Shown here: positions 27,635 through 36,576 of the stretch, piece by piece
Numbering within the stretch: the stretch's first letter is position 1
How the letters are laid out: the number at the start of each line of letters is the position of its first letter
From: Oscillospiraceae bacterium
Lineage (GTDB): Bacteria > Bacillota > Clostridia > Oscillospirales > Acutalibacteraceae
Reading direction: 5' to 3'
Assembly: GCA_003514385.1 (NCBI GenBank)
Contig: DOQR01000004.1
Location: 359,239 to 423,238 of the forward strand
Length of the DNA stretch: 64,000 nt
Notes under the pieces: model-generated
Database searches by the model: none
Told to the model about the DNA's origin: nothing
Seen by the model: the letters and a program-made list of their open reading frames with translations, nothing else
Made by a program: the position numbers and the translations under genes

Positions 27635-28153
27635 TTATTTGGGTGAGACTTCGCGAAACTCCGCGGTCAGCAGGGCTTTTGGTATTTCGAGACTCTGCGG
27701 CAGGCCGTCCTCGCCGCGCCTTAAAGTGAATTCCACTCCGGATATTTCGCCCTTCGTCTCCCATGCGTCGCCCGTGTGCACGGTCTGCGCGGCTGCCGTA
27801 TCGCAGGAGGCTTTGAGCGCCCTTGTTATGAGCTCTCCCACCCCGCTCTGCGGCAGGGACGAGACATCCGCCGAAAAGGTCAGATTGCCGTAGCCCAATG
27901 TGCACTTTGAGCCGTTGAGCGTTACTTTAAGCCCGCGCACCGTGGCGGGGGAAGTAAATTCAAGCTGCGCTTCGGCGAGCGAGGTTTGGTCATATTTCGC
28001 CTCATATTCGCGTTCGCCGCGGATGATATAAATTTCCGCCGTGAAAGCGGTCGGGATATCCGGCGGTCTGTCGCCGTTTCGGTCGGGCGTGCTCTTACAG
28101 CCTCCGAAAATAAGTAAAAACAGAGGCAAAATCAGCGGAAGTATTCGTTTCAA
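27635..28153 (-). CDS. Putative lipoprotein (LolA/YdcC-like by position)
   Basis: 172 residues with a signal peptide (MKRILPLILPLFLLIFGGC) ending in a lipobox-like FGGC, Cys19, slightly off consensus at -3. The remainder is beta-rich with no cysteine pair motif or catalytic signature I recognise. The start appears to be TTG 28153, eight bases after GGAG. In B. subtilis a LolA-like lipoprotein gene (ydcC) lies in the acpS-alr-endoA neighbourhood, so a lipid- or lipoprotein-related role is possible but unproven. It follows nnr by 20 bp. Confidence 0.6.
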   Translation of the reverse strand: MKRILPLILPLFLLIFGGCKSTPDRNGDRPPDIPTAFTAEIYIIRGEREYEAKYDQTSLAEAQLEFTSPATVRGLKVTLNGSKCTLGYGNLTFSADVSSLPQSGVGELITRALKASCDTAAAQTVHTGDAWETKGEISGVEFTLRRGEDGLPQSLEIPKALLTAEFREVSPK

Positions 28154-28173
28154 GCAATCACTCCAATTGCCCG

Positions 28174-29721
28174 TTACCTCTCGAGATTGCGCGTTACGCG
28201 CGGCAGAGCCGCTATGCAGTCCGAGGCGAGCATCGACGTGAGCGACAGCTCGCGCGCCGCTGCGTCTCCTGCCGCACCGTGGATATATGCGCCGAGCACC
28301 GCCGCGCCAAACGGATAGACACTCTGGGCGAGGAGCGCCAAAATAATGCCCGAGAGCATATCTCCGCTGCCGCCCTTTGCCATGCCCTGATTGCCGGTGA
28401 CATTGATATACGCATCGCGCCTGCCCGCGCCGGCTATTACCGTGCTCGCGCCCTTCAGCAGGAGCACAACGCCGTACTCATCAGCGAAACGGCGGGCGAC
28501 ATTCACCCTGTCCCGCTCGATATCTGCTATGCTCATGCCCGTCAGACGGGACATCTCGCCGGGATGCGGAGTGAGAATAACGGGAGCTTTGATATTTTTC
28601 AGTATATCTATATTTGCGGCGAGCGCATTTATGCCGTCGGCGTCAATAATCATGGGCTTTGTACAGCTCCGAACAAGCTCCGAGACAAGCTCTTTCGTAT
28701 GCAGATTCAGCCCCATTCCGCAGCCTATGAGCACCGCCGAGGACTGCTCCGCCTGCTCAAGGAGAGCAGGAACAGCGCCGGAGGAAAATGTTCCCGACTC
28801 GTTCGACGGCAAAGGCATCAGCAGTGCTTCGGTGAGCTTCGGGGCTATCGCGTTATATGCGGCATCGGGGAAAGCGGCCGTAACAAGACCCGCTCCGCTG
28901 CGCAGTGCGGACGAAGCGGCAAGCACCGCGGCGCCCTGCATATTGCGGCTTCCGCAGACGCTCAGAGCGCGTCCGAAGGTGCCCTTGTTCGCCATAAGAC
29001 CGCGGCGCGGGAACAGCTTTTTCGCCTGAGGCGGGGTGAGCACGGCGAGGGTATCGCCCTCAATGCCGTCAATAACATCGTCGTCTATGCCTATTGCGAC
29101 GGTTATTATTTCACCGCAGAGCACGCACGCGGGCTTCAGCACATGGACGGGCTTCATGCAGGACACGGCTATCGTGATATCCGCTCTTACAGAGCGTCCC
29201 GGCACATCGCCCGTATTGCTCTCGAGTCCGCTCGGGACATCGATTGAAACGACCTTTGCAGACGAAGCGTTGACCGCCTCAAAGACCTCCGATACCCGTT
29301 CGTCCTCTCTGTATTTATAGCCCGTTCCGAACACGGCATCAACTATAACCGCGGCGGATTCTATTGACTTTCGGGCGTTATCCTCTCCCCAGAAGAACTC
29401 CGGGACAAGCCCTGTTTCAACCGCCTTTTCTCGCATGAGTATAGAGTCCTCGGCGGTAGGCTCGCCGAAAGCCTCCGTAACGGCGACATTAAAGCCCGCG
29501 AGTGCGAGCTTGCGTGCGATAACAAAGCCGTCGCCGCCGTTCTTGCCCTTTCCGCAGAGCACGCACACAAGTCCGCGCGACTGCTCAAGAGAGGCAAAGC
29601 GCTCTCTTATCTCCTTTGCGCACGCGCTGCCGGCGTTTTCCATAAGGCGCGTAAAGCTCATTCCCCTGTTTACCTGTGCCTGCTCCGCAGAAAACATCTG
29701 CGATGAAGTCAGAATTTTCAT
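28174..29721 (-). CDS. nnr: Bifunctional NAD(P)H-hydrate repair enzyme (epimerase + ADP-dependent dehydratase)
   Basis: Repairs hydrated NAD(P)H. 515 residues in two fused domains. The N-terminal YjeF/NnrE epimerase (about 1-215) has GKGKNGGDGFVIAR (about 57-70). The C-terminal YjeF/NnrD ribokinase-like dehydratase (about 230-510) has ILTPHPGEMSRLTG and NQGMAKGGSGDMLSG, the ADP-dependent dehydratase signature. Ribosome site GGAGG lies seven bases before ATG 29721. Its start overlaps a 25-codon upstream ORF. In many Firmicutes acpS precedes this gene; it is not here. Confidence 0.93.
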   Translation of the reverse strand: MKILTSSQMFSAEQAQVNRGMSFTRLMENAGSACAKEIRERFASLEQSRGLVCVLCGKGKNGGDGFVIARKLALAGFNVAVTEAFGEPTAEDSILMREKAVETGLVPEFFWGEDNARKSIESAAVIVDAVFGTGYKYREDERVSEVFEAVNASSAKVVSIDVPSGLESNTGDVPGRSVRADITIAVSCMKPVHVLKPACVLCGEIITVAIGIDDDVIDGIEGDTLAVLTPPQAKKLFPRRGLMANKGTFGRALSVCGSRNMQGAAVLAASSALRSGAGLVTAAFPDAAYNAIAPKLTEALLMPLPSNESGTFSSGAVPALLEQAEQSSAVLIGCGMGLNLHTKELVSELVRSCTKPMIIDADGINALAANIDILKNIKAPVILTPHPGEMSRLTGMSIADIERDRVNVARRFADEYGVVLLLKGASTVIAGAGRRDAYINVTGNQGMAKGGSGDMLSGIILALLAQSVYPFGAAVLGAYIHGAAGDAAARELSLTSMLASDCIAALPRVTRNLER

Positions 29722-29795
29722 TGTGCCGCCTCCACATAAGCTTTTTCATAGCGCTCACTGCGGGTATTCCGCGCGAAGATAAAACAAATATCCAT
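29718..29795 (-). CDS. Small ORF translationally coupled to nnr
   Basis: ATG 29795 is five bases after GAGGA and opens 25 codons (starting MDICFIFARN, ending YVEAAQ) whose TGA overlaps the nnr ATG as ATGA. It is too short to match a family by eye. Good start site, length and overlap suggest either a leader peptide that couples translation or the remnant of a gene once located here. Confidence 0.4.
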   Translation of the reverse strand: MDICFIFARNTRSERYEKAYVEAAQ

Positions 29796-29810
29796 AATAT
29801 TCCTCACTTT

Positions 29811-29843
29811 TATAAAACAAGGGACTGCCGCACGACAGTCCCC
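29811..29843 (-). terminator. cvpA-pgsA-clp terminator
   Basis: GGGACTG / CAGTCCC stem (29842-29836 with 29827-29821), eight-base loop, then TTGTTTTATA on the minus strand, just after the clp stop. Confidence 0.75.
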
Positions 29844-29848
29844 GATTA

Positions 29849-32188
29849 TCATTTTGCGTCGATAACTATTTTTCCGTCCTCAACAAGAGCCCGGACTTCG
29901 CTCAGCGGAGACGAGGCGTGGTCGACTATTGCGCCGGCTATCTTATCCTCGACCTGCCGTCTGATATTGTTCCTCAGGTCGCGCGCTCCGCGCAGACCGC
30001 CCTCGGACATCGAGGCGACAAGCTTAGGCACGCTCTCATCCCATGTGAACTCTATGCCCTTGTCGCGCAGGGGCTCGACAAGCTCGGAGAGCATGAGATT
30101 CGATATCTGCTCGAGGTTCTCGGGAGTCAGGTCGTTAAAGACAACTATCTCGTCAACTCTGCCGATAAACTCCGGGCGCAGGAACTCTCTGAGTGCCTTG
30201 AGCGCCTTTTCTTTATTGGCATCGCTCTGATTCTTTGCAAAGCCCATGACTCCCTCACGGCGTTCGCTGCCGGCGTTGGAGGTCATGATAATTATCGTGT
30301 TTTCGAAGCTGACCGTTCTGCCCTGTGCGTCGGTTATTCTGCCCTCGTCAAGTATCTGGAGCAGGATATTCATAACATCGGGATGCGCCTTTTCTATCTC
30401 GTCGAAGAGTATGACTGAATAGGGCTTTCTGCGCACCTTTTCGGTCAGCTGACCCGCCTCGTCATAGCCGACATAGCCGGGCGGCGAGCCTATTATGCGT
30501 GAGACGGAGTGCTTCTCCATGAACTCGGACATATCAAGACGTATGAGCGTCTCGGGAGTGTTGAACAGCTCCTGAGAGAGCAATTTTACAAGCTCGGTCT
30601 TGCCGACTCCGCTCGGTCCGACGAAGATAAACGACGACGGACGGCGGCGCGGATTAATCTGCACTCTGCCGCGCTTTATTGCGGCGCAGACGAGTTCAAC
30701 TGCCTCATCCTGACCGATAAGCTTCGCTTTGAGATGCTGTTCCATATCGGCAAGGCGGGTAAGGTCGCTCTCCATTATCTTATTTGCGGGTATGCCTGTC
30801 CAGAGCTGGATAACTCTGGCGATGTCGCTCTCAGTCACCGCATTGTCGGCGGCGAGAGGCTTCAGCGCTTCGATGTCTTTCTCTTTGGCGGCGATACTGC
30901 TTTTGACTTTGAGCAGACCCTCGTAGTCGGTGTTCTCGGTCTCCTCCATCATCGCCTGCTGGCGGTCGTTGAGGAGCTTGAGGTCGTCCTCGGCGGTCTC
31001 GAGATCGCTGATGCTCTTGTTTCTGAGGTTCGCGCAGGTGCAGGCCTCATCGAGCAGGTCGATAGCCTTATCGGGCAGGAAGCGGTCGTTTATATAGCGC
31101 TCGGAGAGCACAACCGCTCTGTGGACGAGCGAGTCGCTTATAGTGACCTTGTGGAAGTTTTCGTAATAGTCCTTGATGCCGATGAGCATCTGATAGGTCT
31201 CCTCTATCGACGGCTCCTCGACCTTTATCGGCTGAAGGCGACGCTCAAGAGCGGCGTCCTTCTCGATATATTTTCTGTATTCGGTGAAGGTCGTTGCGCC
31301 GATTATCTGTATCTCGCCTCTCGAAAGGGCGGGTTTCAGGATATTCGCGGCGTTCATCGAGCCCTCCGCATCGCCTGTGCCGACGAGGTTATGCACCTCA
31401 TCGATGAACAGGATTATATTGCCCTCTTTTTTGACCTCGTCTATAAGACCCTTTATACGGCTCTCGAACTGACCTCTGAACTGAGTACCGGCGACAAGAG
31501 CGGTGAGGTCGAGCAGGTGTATCTCTTTTTTGGCGAGCTTCGCGGGAACTTCGCCGTTTGCTATGCGCAGGGCAAGTCCCTCGGCTATAGCGGTCTTGCC
31601 GACGCCGGGTTCGCCGATAAGGCAGGGGTTGTTCTTCGAGCGGCGGCAGAGAATCTGCACCGCGCGGTAAATCTCGTTATCGCGTCCGATGATGCGGTCT
31701 ATTTTACCCTCGCGGGCTTTTTCCGTAAGATCCGTGCAATAGAGCGAGAGGAACTTTCTCCCCTTTTTCTTCTTGCCTTTTTTCTTTTCGCCCGAACCCT
31801 TGGCGTTGATAACAGGGATGCCGAACGGACCGACCTGGGGTTTGTTATCGTCGCTGTCACCCTCGTCGATTTCATCCTCGCCGTCGGAGTCCTCATCCTC
31901 TTCTTCGTCGTCCTGCTCGGACTGGTTCATGAAAGGAAGAGTTCCTGCGCCGCCGGGCATAAAGCCTGTTCCGTCCTCGCCGAACAGCTCATCAAACTGG
32001 TCGCTGACGGAATCTACCTCGTCCTCCGAGATGCCCATGCTCTCCATTATCTGTTTTATGGGACCTATATTCATTTCCATGGCGCATTTCATGCAGAGTC
32101 CTTCCTGCTTGGTCTCGTTGCCCTCGACCTTGGTTATGAAGAACATTGCAGGGCGTTTGCCGCACCTGGAACACATCATCTTTTTCAT
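29849..32188 (-). CDS. Clp/HSP100 AAA+ ATPase with ClpE-like zinc finger
   Basis: Class I (two AAA modules) unfoldase, 779 residues. The N-terminus is a four-Cys zinc finger (CSRC at 6-9, CMKC at 32-35) like ClpE, not the helical Clp_N repeat. A very acidic linker (about 89-117) and a Lys-rich patch (about 133-145) follow. AAA1: Walker A GEPGVGKT (about 190-197), FIDEVHNL. Middle domain: short coiled coil (about 400-445). AAA2: GPSGVGKT (about 522-529), [23 protein letters not shown]. The IGF-type ClpP loop is not obvious by eye; GVMGFAKN near 645 is the candidate region. Presumably a ClpP partner or stress chaperone. Third gene after cvpA and pgsA. Confidence 0.88.
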   Translation of the reverse strand: MKKMMCSRCGKRPAMFFITKVEGNETKQEGLCMKCAMEMNIGPIKQIMESMGISEDEVDSVSDQFDELFGEDGTGFMPGGAGTLPFMNQSEQDDEEEDEDSDGEDEIDEGDSDDNKPQVGPFGIPVINAKGSGEKKKGKKKKGRKFLSLYCTDLTEKAREGKIDRIIGRDNEIYRAVQILCRRSKNNPCLIGEPGVGKTAIAEGLALRIANGEVPAKLAKKEIHLLDLTALVAGTQFRGQFESRIKGLIDEVKKEGNIILFIDEVHNLVGTGDAEGSMNAANILKPALSRGEIQIIGATTFTEYRKYIEKDAALERRLQPIKVEEPSIEETYQMLIGIKDYYENFHKVTISDSLVHRAVVLSERYINDRFLPDKAIDLLDEACTCANLRNKSISDLETAEDDLKLLNDRQQAMMEETENTDYEGLLKVKSSIAAKEKDIEALKPLAADNAVTESDIARVIQLWTGIPANKIMESDLTRLADMEQHLKAKLIGQDEAVELVCAAIKRGRVQINPRRRPSSFIFVGPSGVGKTELVKLLSQELFNTPETLIRLDMSEFMEKHSVSRIIGSPPGYVGYDEAGQLTEKVRRKPYSVILFDEIEKAHPDVMNILLQILDEGRITDAQGRTVSFENTIIIMTSNAGSERREGVMGFAKNQSDANKEKALKALREFLRPEFIGRVDEIVVFNDLTPENLEQISNLMLSELVEPLRDKGIEFTWDESVPKLVASMSEGGLRGARDLRNNIRRQVEDKIAGAIVDHASSPLSEVRALVEDGKIVIDAK

Positions 32189-32278
32189 TTAAATAATCTC
32201 CGGGATTCTGATTTGACTTTTATCGGAACGCATGTGACTAAACACCGCTGACACGGTTCATTTGCGGATTCCGATTGT

Positions 32279-32914
32279 TTATTTTTTGCCCTTCGCTTCC
32301 ATTCTGCTTTGGTGCTTTTCTTTCACCTGTCTGTAGGTCGCGGGCATATAGCTTGCGAAAGCAACTATAGTAAGTATTGCCGAAATTATGACAAGTACCA
32401 TGAGAACGGGGTCGGGCAGAGTCCAATAATTTCTGAACGCGCCGATCTCGGGGCCGAAGCCGATTATGACGAGCATAACAAGATAGAACACGAAGGTTGC
32501 GACCTTGCCGTATATCTCGGCCGCGCCGGGCTTGATGCCGCAGGCTATCATTATAGCTCCGCCGATAACCATGACCGCCTCTTTGGCGAGGAACACGAGA
32601 AATACCCAGCTGAAAGCGACCATCAGCTGATCGTTGCAGCTGCGGAAAGCTATGTAGAGCATGACTGCGATCGTTATCTGAGTCAGCTTATCTGCGACGG
32701 GATCGAGTATCTTTCCGAGCTCGCTGACCTGATTGAAGCGGCGGGCGATTTTTCCGTCGAGGAAATCGCTGATGCCGGAAAGCGCGAGCATGAGCACTGC
32801 CCAGCCGATATGACCTTTATAATAGAGCACGGCGAATGCGGGTATAAGAAAGATTCTTATAAGCGAGAGCAGATTCGGGACAGTCAGACAGCCCTTAAAC
32901 AGATTTTTTACCAT
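32279..32914 (-). CDS. pgsA: CDP-alcohol phosphatidyltransferase, probably phosphatidylglycerophosphate synthase
   Basis: Makes phosphatidylglycerol phosphate from CDP-diacylglycerol in the membrane. 211 residues with about five membrane helices. The full family motif is D50-x2-D53-G54-x2-A57-R58-x8-G67-x3-D71-x3-D75. The start is ATG 32914, six bases after GAGGAGG. Length and N-terminus (TVPNLLSLIRIFLIP) fit PgsA, though other CDP-alcohol acceptors cannot be excluded. Confidence 0.85.
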   Translation of the reverse strand: MVKNLFKGCLTVPNLLSLIRIFLIPAFAVLYYKGHIGWAVLMLALSGISDFLDGKIARRFNQVSELGKILDPVADKLTQITIAVMLYIAFRSCNDQLMVAFSWVFLVFLAKEAVMVIGGAIMIACGIKPGAAEIYGKVATFVFYLVMLVIIGFGPEIGAFRNYWTLPDPVLMVLVIISAILTIVAFASYMPATYRQVKEKHQSRMEAKGKK

Positions 32915-32960
32915 AGTTATCCTCCTCAAATATGTTCCTCCCTGTGCGGGGACGGAAATA

Positions 32961-33668
32961 TCAAACCGTTATCAGCCGCGAAAATATATCGGTTGAAACG
33001 ATCAAACTCACGAGTTTGGATGCGCCGACTGCCGAGGCGAACTGCGTGCCGGTCGCAAAGGACGCGGCGGCATCGAGCAGCAGGCAGGCAAACACGGCGA
33101 CGAACACGCCCTTCAAAGCTCCGAAAACACCGCCGAGAGTGCGGTTGACGGAGCGGATAACGGGCAGTTCAAACAGCTTACAGACAGCCTTGGCGGCAAT
33201 CTGAAGAAAGAAGTCGCAGACAAAGAAAATGACGGCGAAGCTCAAAACTTTGAGCACGGCGACAGCGATAGGCTTCGCGACGCTGTCGCAGATTTCGGCG
33301 GCGATATTCGACGCGCTCAGATCGACAGAGCCCGCCTTTTCGGATATCGCGGCGATATCAACGCCCATGCTCTGAGCCGCTTTGACAATGGCGGCGGGCA
33401 GAGAAGATATAACTTCCTGCACATTCTGCGAGGTAAGCTGAGCCGAGGACATATCGGGCAGCTGAGCCGCCACGGCAGTTTCAAGGCTCTTTTTTATGAA
33501 CAGGTCATATATACCGCTTGCGACGGGTTCGCTCAGCCACACGGCGAGCGCAGCCGCCGCGGCGACCACGACGAGTCCTATAATCGAGCGGATAAGCCCG
33601 TTTTTGACGCCGACGAAAATGCACAGCGCAAACACTGCGACTATTAAAAAATCGACTATAAAATCCAA
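32961..33668 (-). CDS. CvpA family membrane protein
   Basis: 235 residues with four likely membrane helices: two at the N-terminus (about 1-45) and two after a roughly 90-residue Ala/Ser-rich outside loop (about 50-135). The conserved CvpA feature GxxNGLIRSIIG is near 20-31, and NRTLGGVFGALKGVF near 185-200. The start is TTG 33668 after AGGGGGG. CvpA is linked to colicin V secretion and envelope stress in enterobacteria; function in Clostridia is unknown. First gene of the cvpA-pgsA-clp unit. Confidence 0.78.
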   Translation of the reverse strand: MDFIVDFLIVAVFALCIFVGVKNGLIRSIIGLVVVAAAAALAVWLSEPVASGIYDLFIKKSLETAVAAQLPDMSSAQLTSQNVQEVISSLPAAIVKAAQSMGVDIAAISEKAGSVDLSASNIAAEICDSVAKPIAVAVLKVLSFAVIFFVCDFFLQIAAKAVCKLFELPVIRSVNRTLGGVFGALKGVFVAVFACLLLDAAASFATGTQFASAVGASKLVSLIVSTDIFSRLITV

Positions 33669-33698
33669 GGCTTATCCCCCCTGTTCGCTGTTTTTTCA

Positions 33699-33727
33699 AT
33701 TATATCACACGCTATGCACAGTGGCAA
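33699..33727 (-). promoter_or_regulatory. cvpA-pgsA-clp promoter
   Basis: TTGCCA (33727-33722), 17 bases, perfect TATAAT (33704-33699) with TG one base upstream. Confidence 0.65.
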
Positions 33728-33749
33728 ACCTTTTATTATTAAGCGGTTG

Positions 33750-34979
33750 TTAATTTTTTGTGATATTTGACGCATATTGCACATACACGTCGCTGCCCGC
33801 GCAGATGACCCTTTTGCCGTTTTTGCCGGCGGAGACGGTCTTTGCGGTCTCGCCGCTTGAAGATATCAGTTCAACACCGTCGTCAAACAGCACGGCGACA
33901 TATTTATCGGTGCATGTGAGCGCATAAATTTTCTTGTCAAAACTGCGCTCAAACAGAAGCTTTGAGCGCCTGTCGAAAGCCACGACTTTCGGCTTCTCCT
34001 CGTTGGCGTATTCATAGAGCACGACGGCGCTTCTGCCCGAATCCGACGCGGACTCGTGAGCTAGAGTGTTGCTGCCGAAAGAGTAATCCTCTTTGTGGCC
34101 TTTTTTCGTCACGGTCGTTTTGAAATCGGTCGAATAGGCTATTATGCTGGTGCTCGAATTATATATGACATCGAAGAGCAATGTGTTGTCATATTTTATG
34201 TCGGTGACTACCGGATTATCTTTTTTGAAGCTCAGCACAACAAGGCGCGAATATGTAACGGCGTTTTCGGAGCCGACGAGTATCAGCGCGGCGCTCTTGC
34301 CGTTGGGGGCTATAGAGATATCGAATATCTTCTCCTGCGCACACTCCCAGGCGAATATTTTTTCTAACTTGTGATTATATACGCACAGCTCGCTCTGGGC
34401 TGCGGAGGTTTTGAGCGAGAATGCTATTGTGCCGTCCTTGCCCATGGCGGCGGTATAAATGGGCGAGCCTGTGTTGCTGTCGCCCAGAATCTTGCTTGAA
34501 TTCATCAAAGTGAAATCGCCAGAGGTGCGGTCATAGACCAGCGCTCTGCCTTTATAGACCGCCATATCCGGGTCGGAATAGTTATGTTCGAGGCGCGCGA
34601 CCTCCTTGGCGGAGGAATTGAGCACGGCCACGGAATCGCGGGTCAGCAGGGCGATATTCGACTTGAACGGAGTCATATCGAGCACGTCAGCCGAGCTTAT
34701 TTTATATGGATATCCCGCTCCCGTGCCGGACGCGGATATCAGCTGCTTTGCCGAATCCTCGACATCGTTATATTTCATGCCGCCAAACGAACGCGCAGCG
34801 AAGAACACGACCGCGCCGACCGCAAGCAGAGTCAATACAACAATTATTATCGTCTCGCGCTTGGAATTTTTTGTTTTCTTCCTGCCGTTTTGTGTGGGTT
34901 TATTCGTCTTTTTCTTCGCAAAGAGTCCGCTTATGAGTTTCTTTGCGCTGTTTTTCTTCTTGCCCTTTTTCTCTGCCAA
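33750..34979 (-). CDS. DUF5711-like membrane-anchored beta-propeller protein
   Basis: 409 residues. A very basic N-terminus (1-42, many Lys), one membrane helix (about 43-62), then a long extracytoplasmic part made of short repeating beta stretches (VAVLNSSAKEVARL, SSAQS.., LLFERSFDKKIYALT), consistent with a beta-propeller of the clostridial DUF5711 family. No catalytic motif is seen. The start is TTG 34979, after GGGGG. Last gene of the der-to-DUF5711 series, following truA by 20 bp. Function unknown. Confidence 0.65.
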   Translation of the reverse strand: MAEKKGKKKNSAKKLISGLFAKKKTNKPTQNGRKKTKNSKRETIIIVVLTLLAVGAVVFFAARSFGGMKYNDVEDSAKQLISASGTGAGYPYKISSADVLDMTPFKSNIALLTRDSVAVLNSSAKEVARLEHNYSDPDMAVYKGRALVYDRTSGDFTLMNSSKILGDSNTGSPIYTAAMGKDGTIAFSLKTSAAQSELCVYNHKLEKIFAWECAQEKIFDISIAPNGKSAALILVGSENAVTYSRLVVLSFKKDNPVVTDIKYDNTLLFDVIYNSSTSIIAYSTDFKTTVTKKGHKEDYSFGSNTLAHESASDSGRSAVVLYEYANEEKPKVVAFDRRSKLLFERSFDKKIYALTCTDKYVAVLFDDGVELISSSGETAKTVSAGKNGKRVICAGSDVYVQYASNITKN

Positions 34980-34999
34980 CTTGCCGCACCCCCGTTTTT

Positions 35000-35746
35000 T
35001 TAGTCTTTGCCGTTATAGAAAACCTGCTCAAGGCAGAGTCCGCAGGCGGGCGCAGTCGCCCCCGCTCTGTCCCTGCTGAGCGATGAAATTATATCAGGCA
35101 GCGAATCTGCCGCTATCCTGCCCCTCGAAATATCGAGAAGCGTACCGACCATTATTCTGACCATATTGTAGAGAAAGCCGTCCGCCTCGAAGTACATGAG
35201 AACCTCGTCGCCGCGGCGCACGACCTCGGCGCGGGTCAATGTGCGGACATTGTCGACCGTGCTGGCACCCGCCGCGCAGAACGCCGAAAAATCGTGGGTT
35301 CCGAGCATCTGCGACGCCTGACGGTTCAAAAAATCCGCATCGAGCGGATATTTATAGTGATAAGAATATCTCGAAATAAAAGGGTTGCGCTCCTGCGCGT
35401 TCCAGATTCTGTAGACATATCGCTTGCCGGAGCAGTCATAGCGCGCGTGAAACTCAAACGGTACTTCGCGGCAGTCGGTCACAGCGATATCGTGCGGCAG
35501 AACGCCGTTCATCGCGCTCTTCCACTTCTCGGGCGAAAGAGACGATTCGGTGCGCATATTACAGCAATACATATCGGCATGGACGCCGGAATCCGTGCGC
35601 GAACAGCCTATGACATTGTCGCGGACTCCGCAGATACGCTCGGCGGCATCCTGAAAGGTCTGCTGAACCGTATTCGCATTTTCCTGCACCTGCCAGCCGT
35701 GATAATCCGTGCCGTCATAGCGCAGGGTAAAGAGCAGATTCTTCAA
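35000..35746 (-). CDS. truA: tRNA pseudouridine(38-40) synthase TruA
   Basis: Converts U38-40 of the tRNA anticodon arm to pseudouridine. 248 residues from TTG 35746, eight bases after GGAG; a GTG nine bases further up (35755) is an alternative, and longer readings run into ecfT. RYDGTDYHGWQ (9-19) and the catalytic motif SRTDSGVHA (49-57, Asp52) are intact, and FLYNMVRIMVGTLLDI near 195-210 is conserved. Its position after ecfA1-ecfA2-ecfT is usual in Firmicutes. Confidence 0.94.
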   Translation of the reverse strand: MKNLLFTLRYDGTDYHGWQVQENANTVQQTFQDAAERICGVRDNVIGCSRTDSGVHADMYCCNMRTESSLSPEKWKSAMNGVLPHDIAVTDCREVPFEFHARYDCSGKRYVYRIWNAQERNPFISRYSYHYKYPLDADFLNRQASQMLGTHDFSAFCAAGASTVDNVRTLTRAEVVRRGDEVLMYFEADGFLYNMVRIMVGTLLDISRGRIAADSLPDIISSLSRDRAGATAPACGLCLEQVFYNGKD

Positions 35747-35760
35747 AGCCTTCACTCCGA

Positions 35761-36576
35761 TCAGATAAGATGCCCGAGATAATGATTGAGGACTATTACA
35801 GCCGCAAGCAGAGCGGCTGTGACACCGAGGGCGACAAAATCGCGCGCGGCGAGCTTCATCTGCTTCATGCGTGTTCTGCCCTCGCCGCCGGTGTAGCAGC
35901 GGCACTCCATGGCGAACGCCAGCTCATATGCACGGCGGAACGACGAGATAAACAGCGGAATGAGTATCGGTATAAGTGCCTTGGCGCGCTTTATAAGTCC
36001 GCCTGTTTCAAGATCCGCTCCGCGCGCTTTCTGCGCGTTCATTATGCGCTCGATCTCCTCGATAAGCACGGGGATAAAGCGCAGGGCGAGCGTCATTATC
36101 ATGGCGAGAGTATGCACCGGCACTTTTATCACTTTCAAAGGCGAGAGCAGACGCTCCAAAGCGTCGGTGAGCATAGTGGGCGTGGTTGTATAAGTCAGCA
36201 GCGAGCTTATGACAACGAGCAGGATTATACGCACGGTAGTGAATATCGCGGTATAAACGCCTGTGGTCGTTATTGTTATTTTCCAGAATGAGACGAGCGT
36301 CTCGCCGCCGCGATTATAAAAGACATTGATGACGGCGGTGAAGAGCATAAGAATAACGAGCGGCTTTATGCTGCGCCACATCATCTTCATCGGGACTTTT
36401 GAAAGCAAGAGAGTTGCCACGACGAAAATGAGTCCGAGCGCGAGGGAATAGAAATTTCTGCACACGAAAAGAATGACTATAAGCGCCATTGTGAGCACAA
36501 ATTTCATGCGCGCGTCCATGCGGTGAATAACTGAGGTGCCGGAATAATACTGGCCGATAGTGATATCGCTTATCAT
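35761..36576 (-). CDS. ecfT: Energy-coupling factor transporter transmembrane protein EcfT
   Basis: Membrane scaffold of the ECF vitamin/metal transporter, linking the two ATPases to interchangeable S components. 271 residues with about five to six hydrophobic segments. The coupling-helix Ala-Arg-Gly motif is in MNAQKARGADLETGG (near 182), and SFRRAYELAFAMECRCY is the second conserved region. Overlaps ecfA2 by four bases. No S-component gene is present, so this is a group II (shared) module. Confidence 0.94.
   Translation of the reverse strand: MISDITIGQYYSGTSVIHRMDARMKFVLTMALIVILFVCRNFYSLALGLIFVVATLLLSKVPMKMMWRSIKPLVILMLFTAVINVFYNRGGETLVSFWKITITTTGVYTAIFTTVRIILLVVISSLLTYTTTPTMLTDALERLLSPLKVIKVPVHTLAMIMTLALRFIPVLIEEIERIMNAQKARGADLETGGLIKRAKALIPILIPLFISSFRRAYELAFAMECRCYTGGEGRTRMKQMKLAARDFVALGVTAALLAAVIVLNHYLGHLI

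Noticed and set aside
30509..32251. Plus-strand open frame of 580 codons
   Set aside because: It is antisense to the Clp ATPase gene, whose motifs are intact. The frame stays open because of GC-rich codon bias; no ribosome site or family feature.
35747..35905. N-terminal extension of truA
   Set aside because: It lies within ecfT in another frame; TruA length and motif positions fit the start at 35746.
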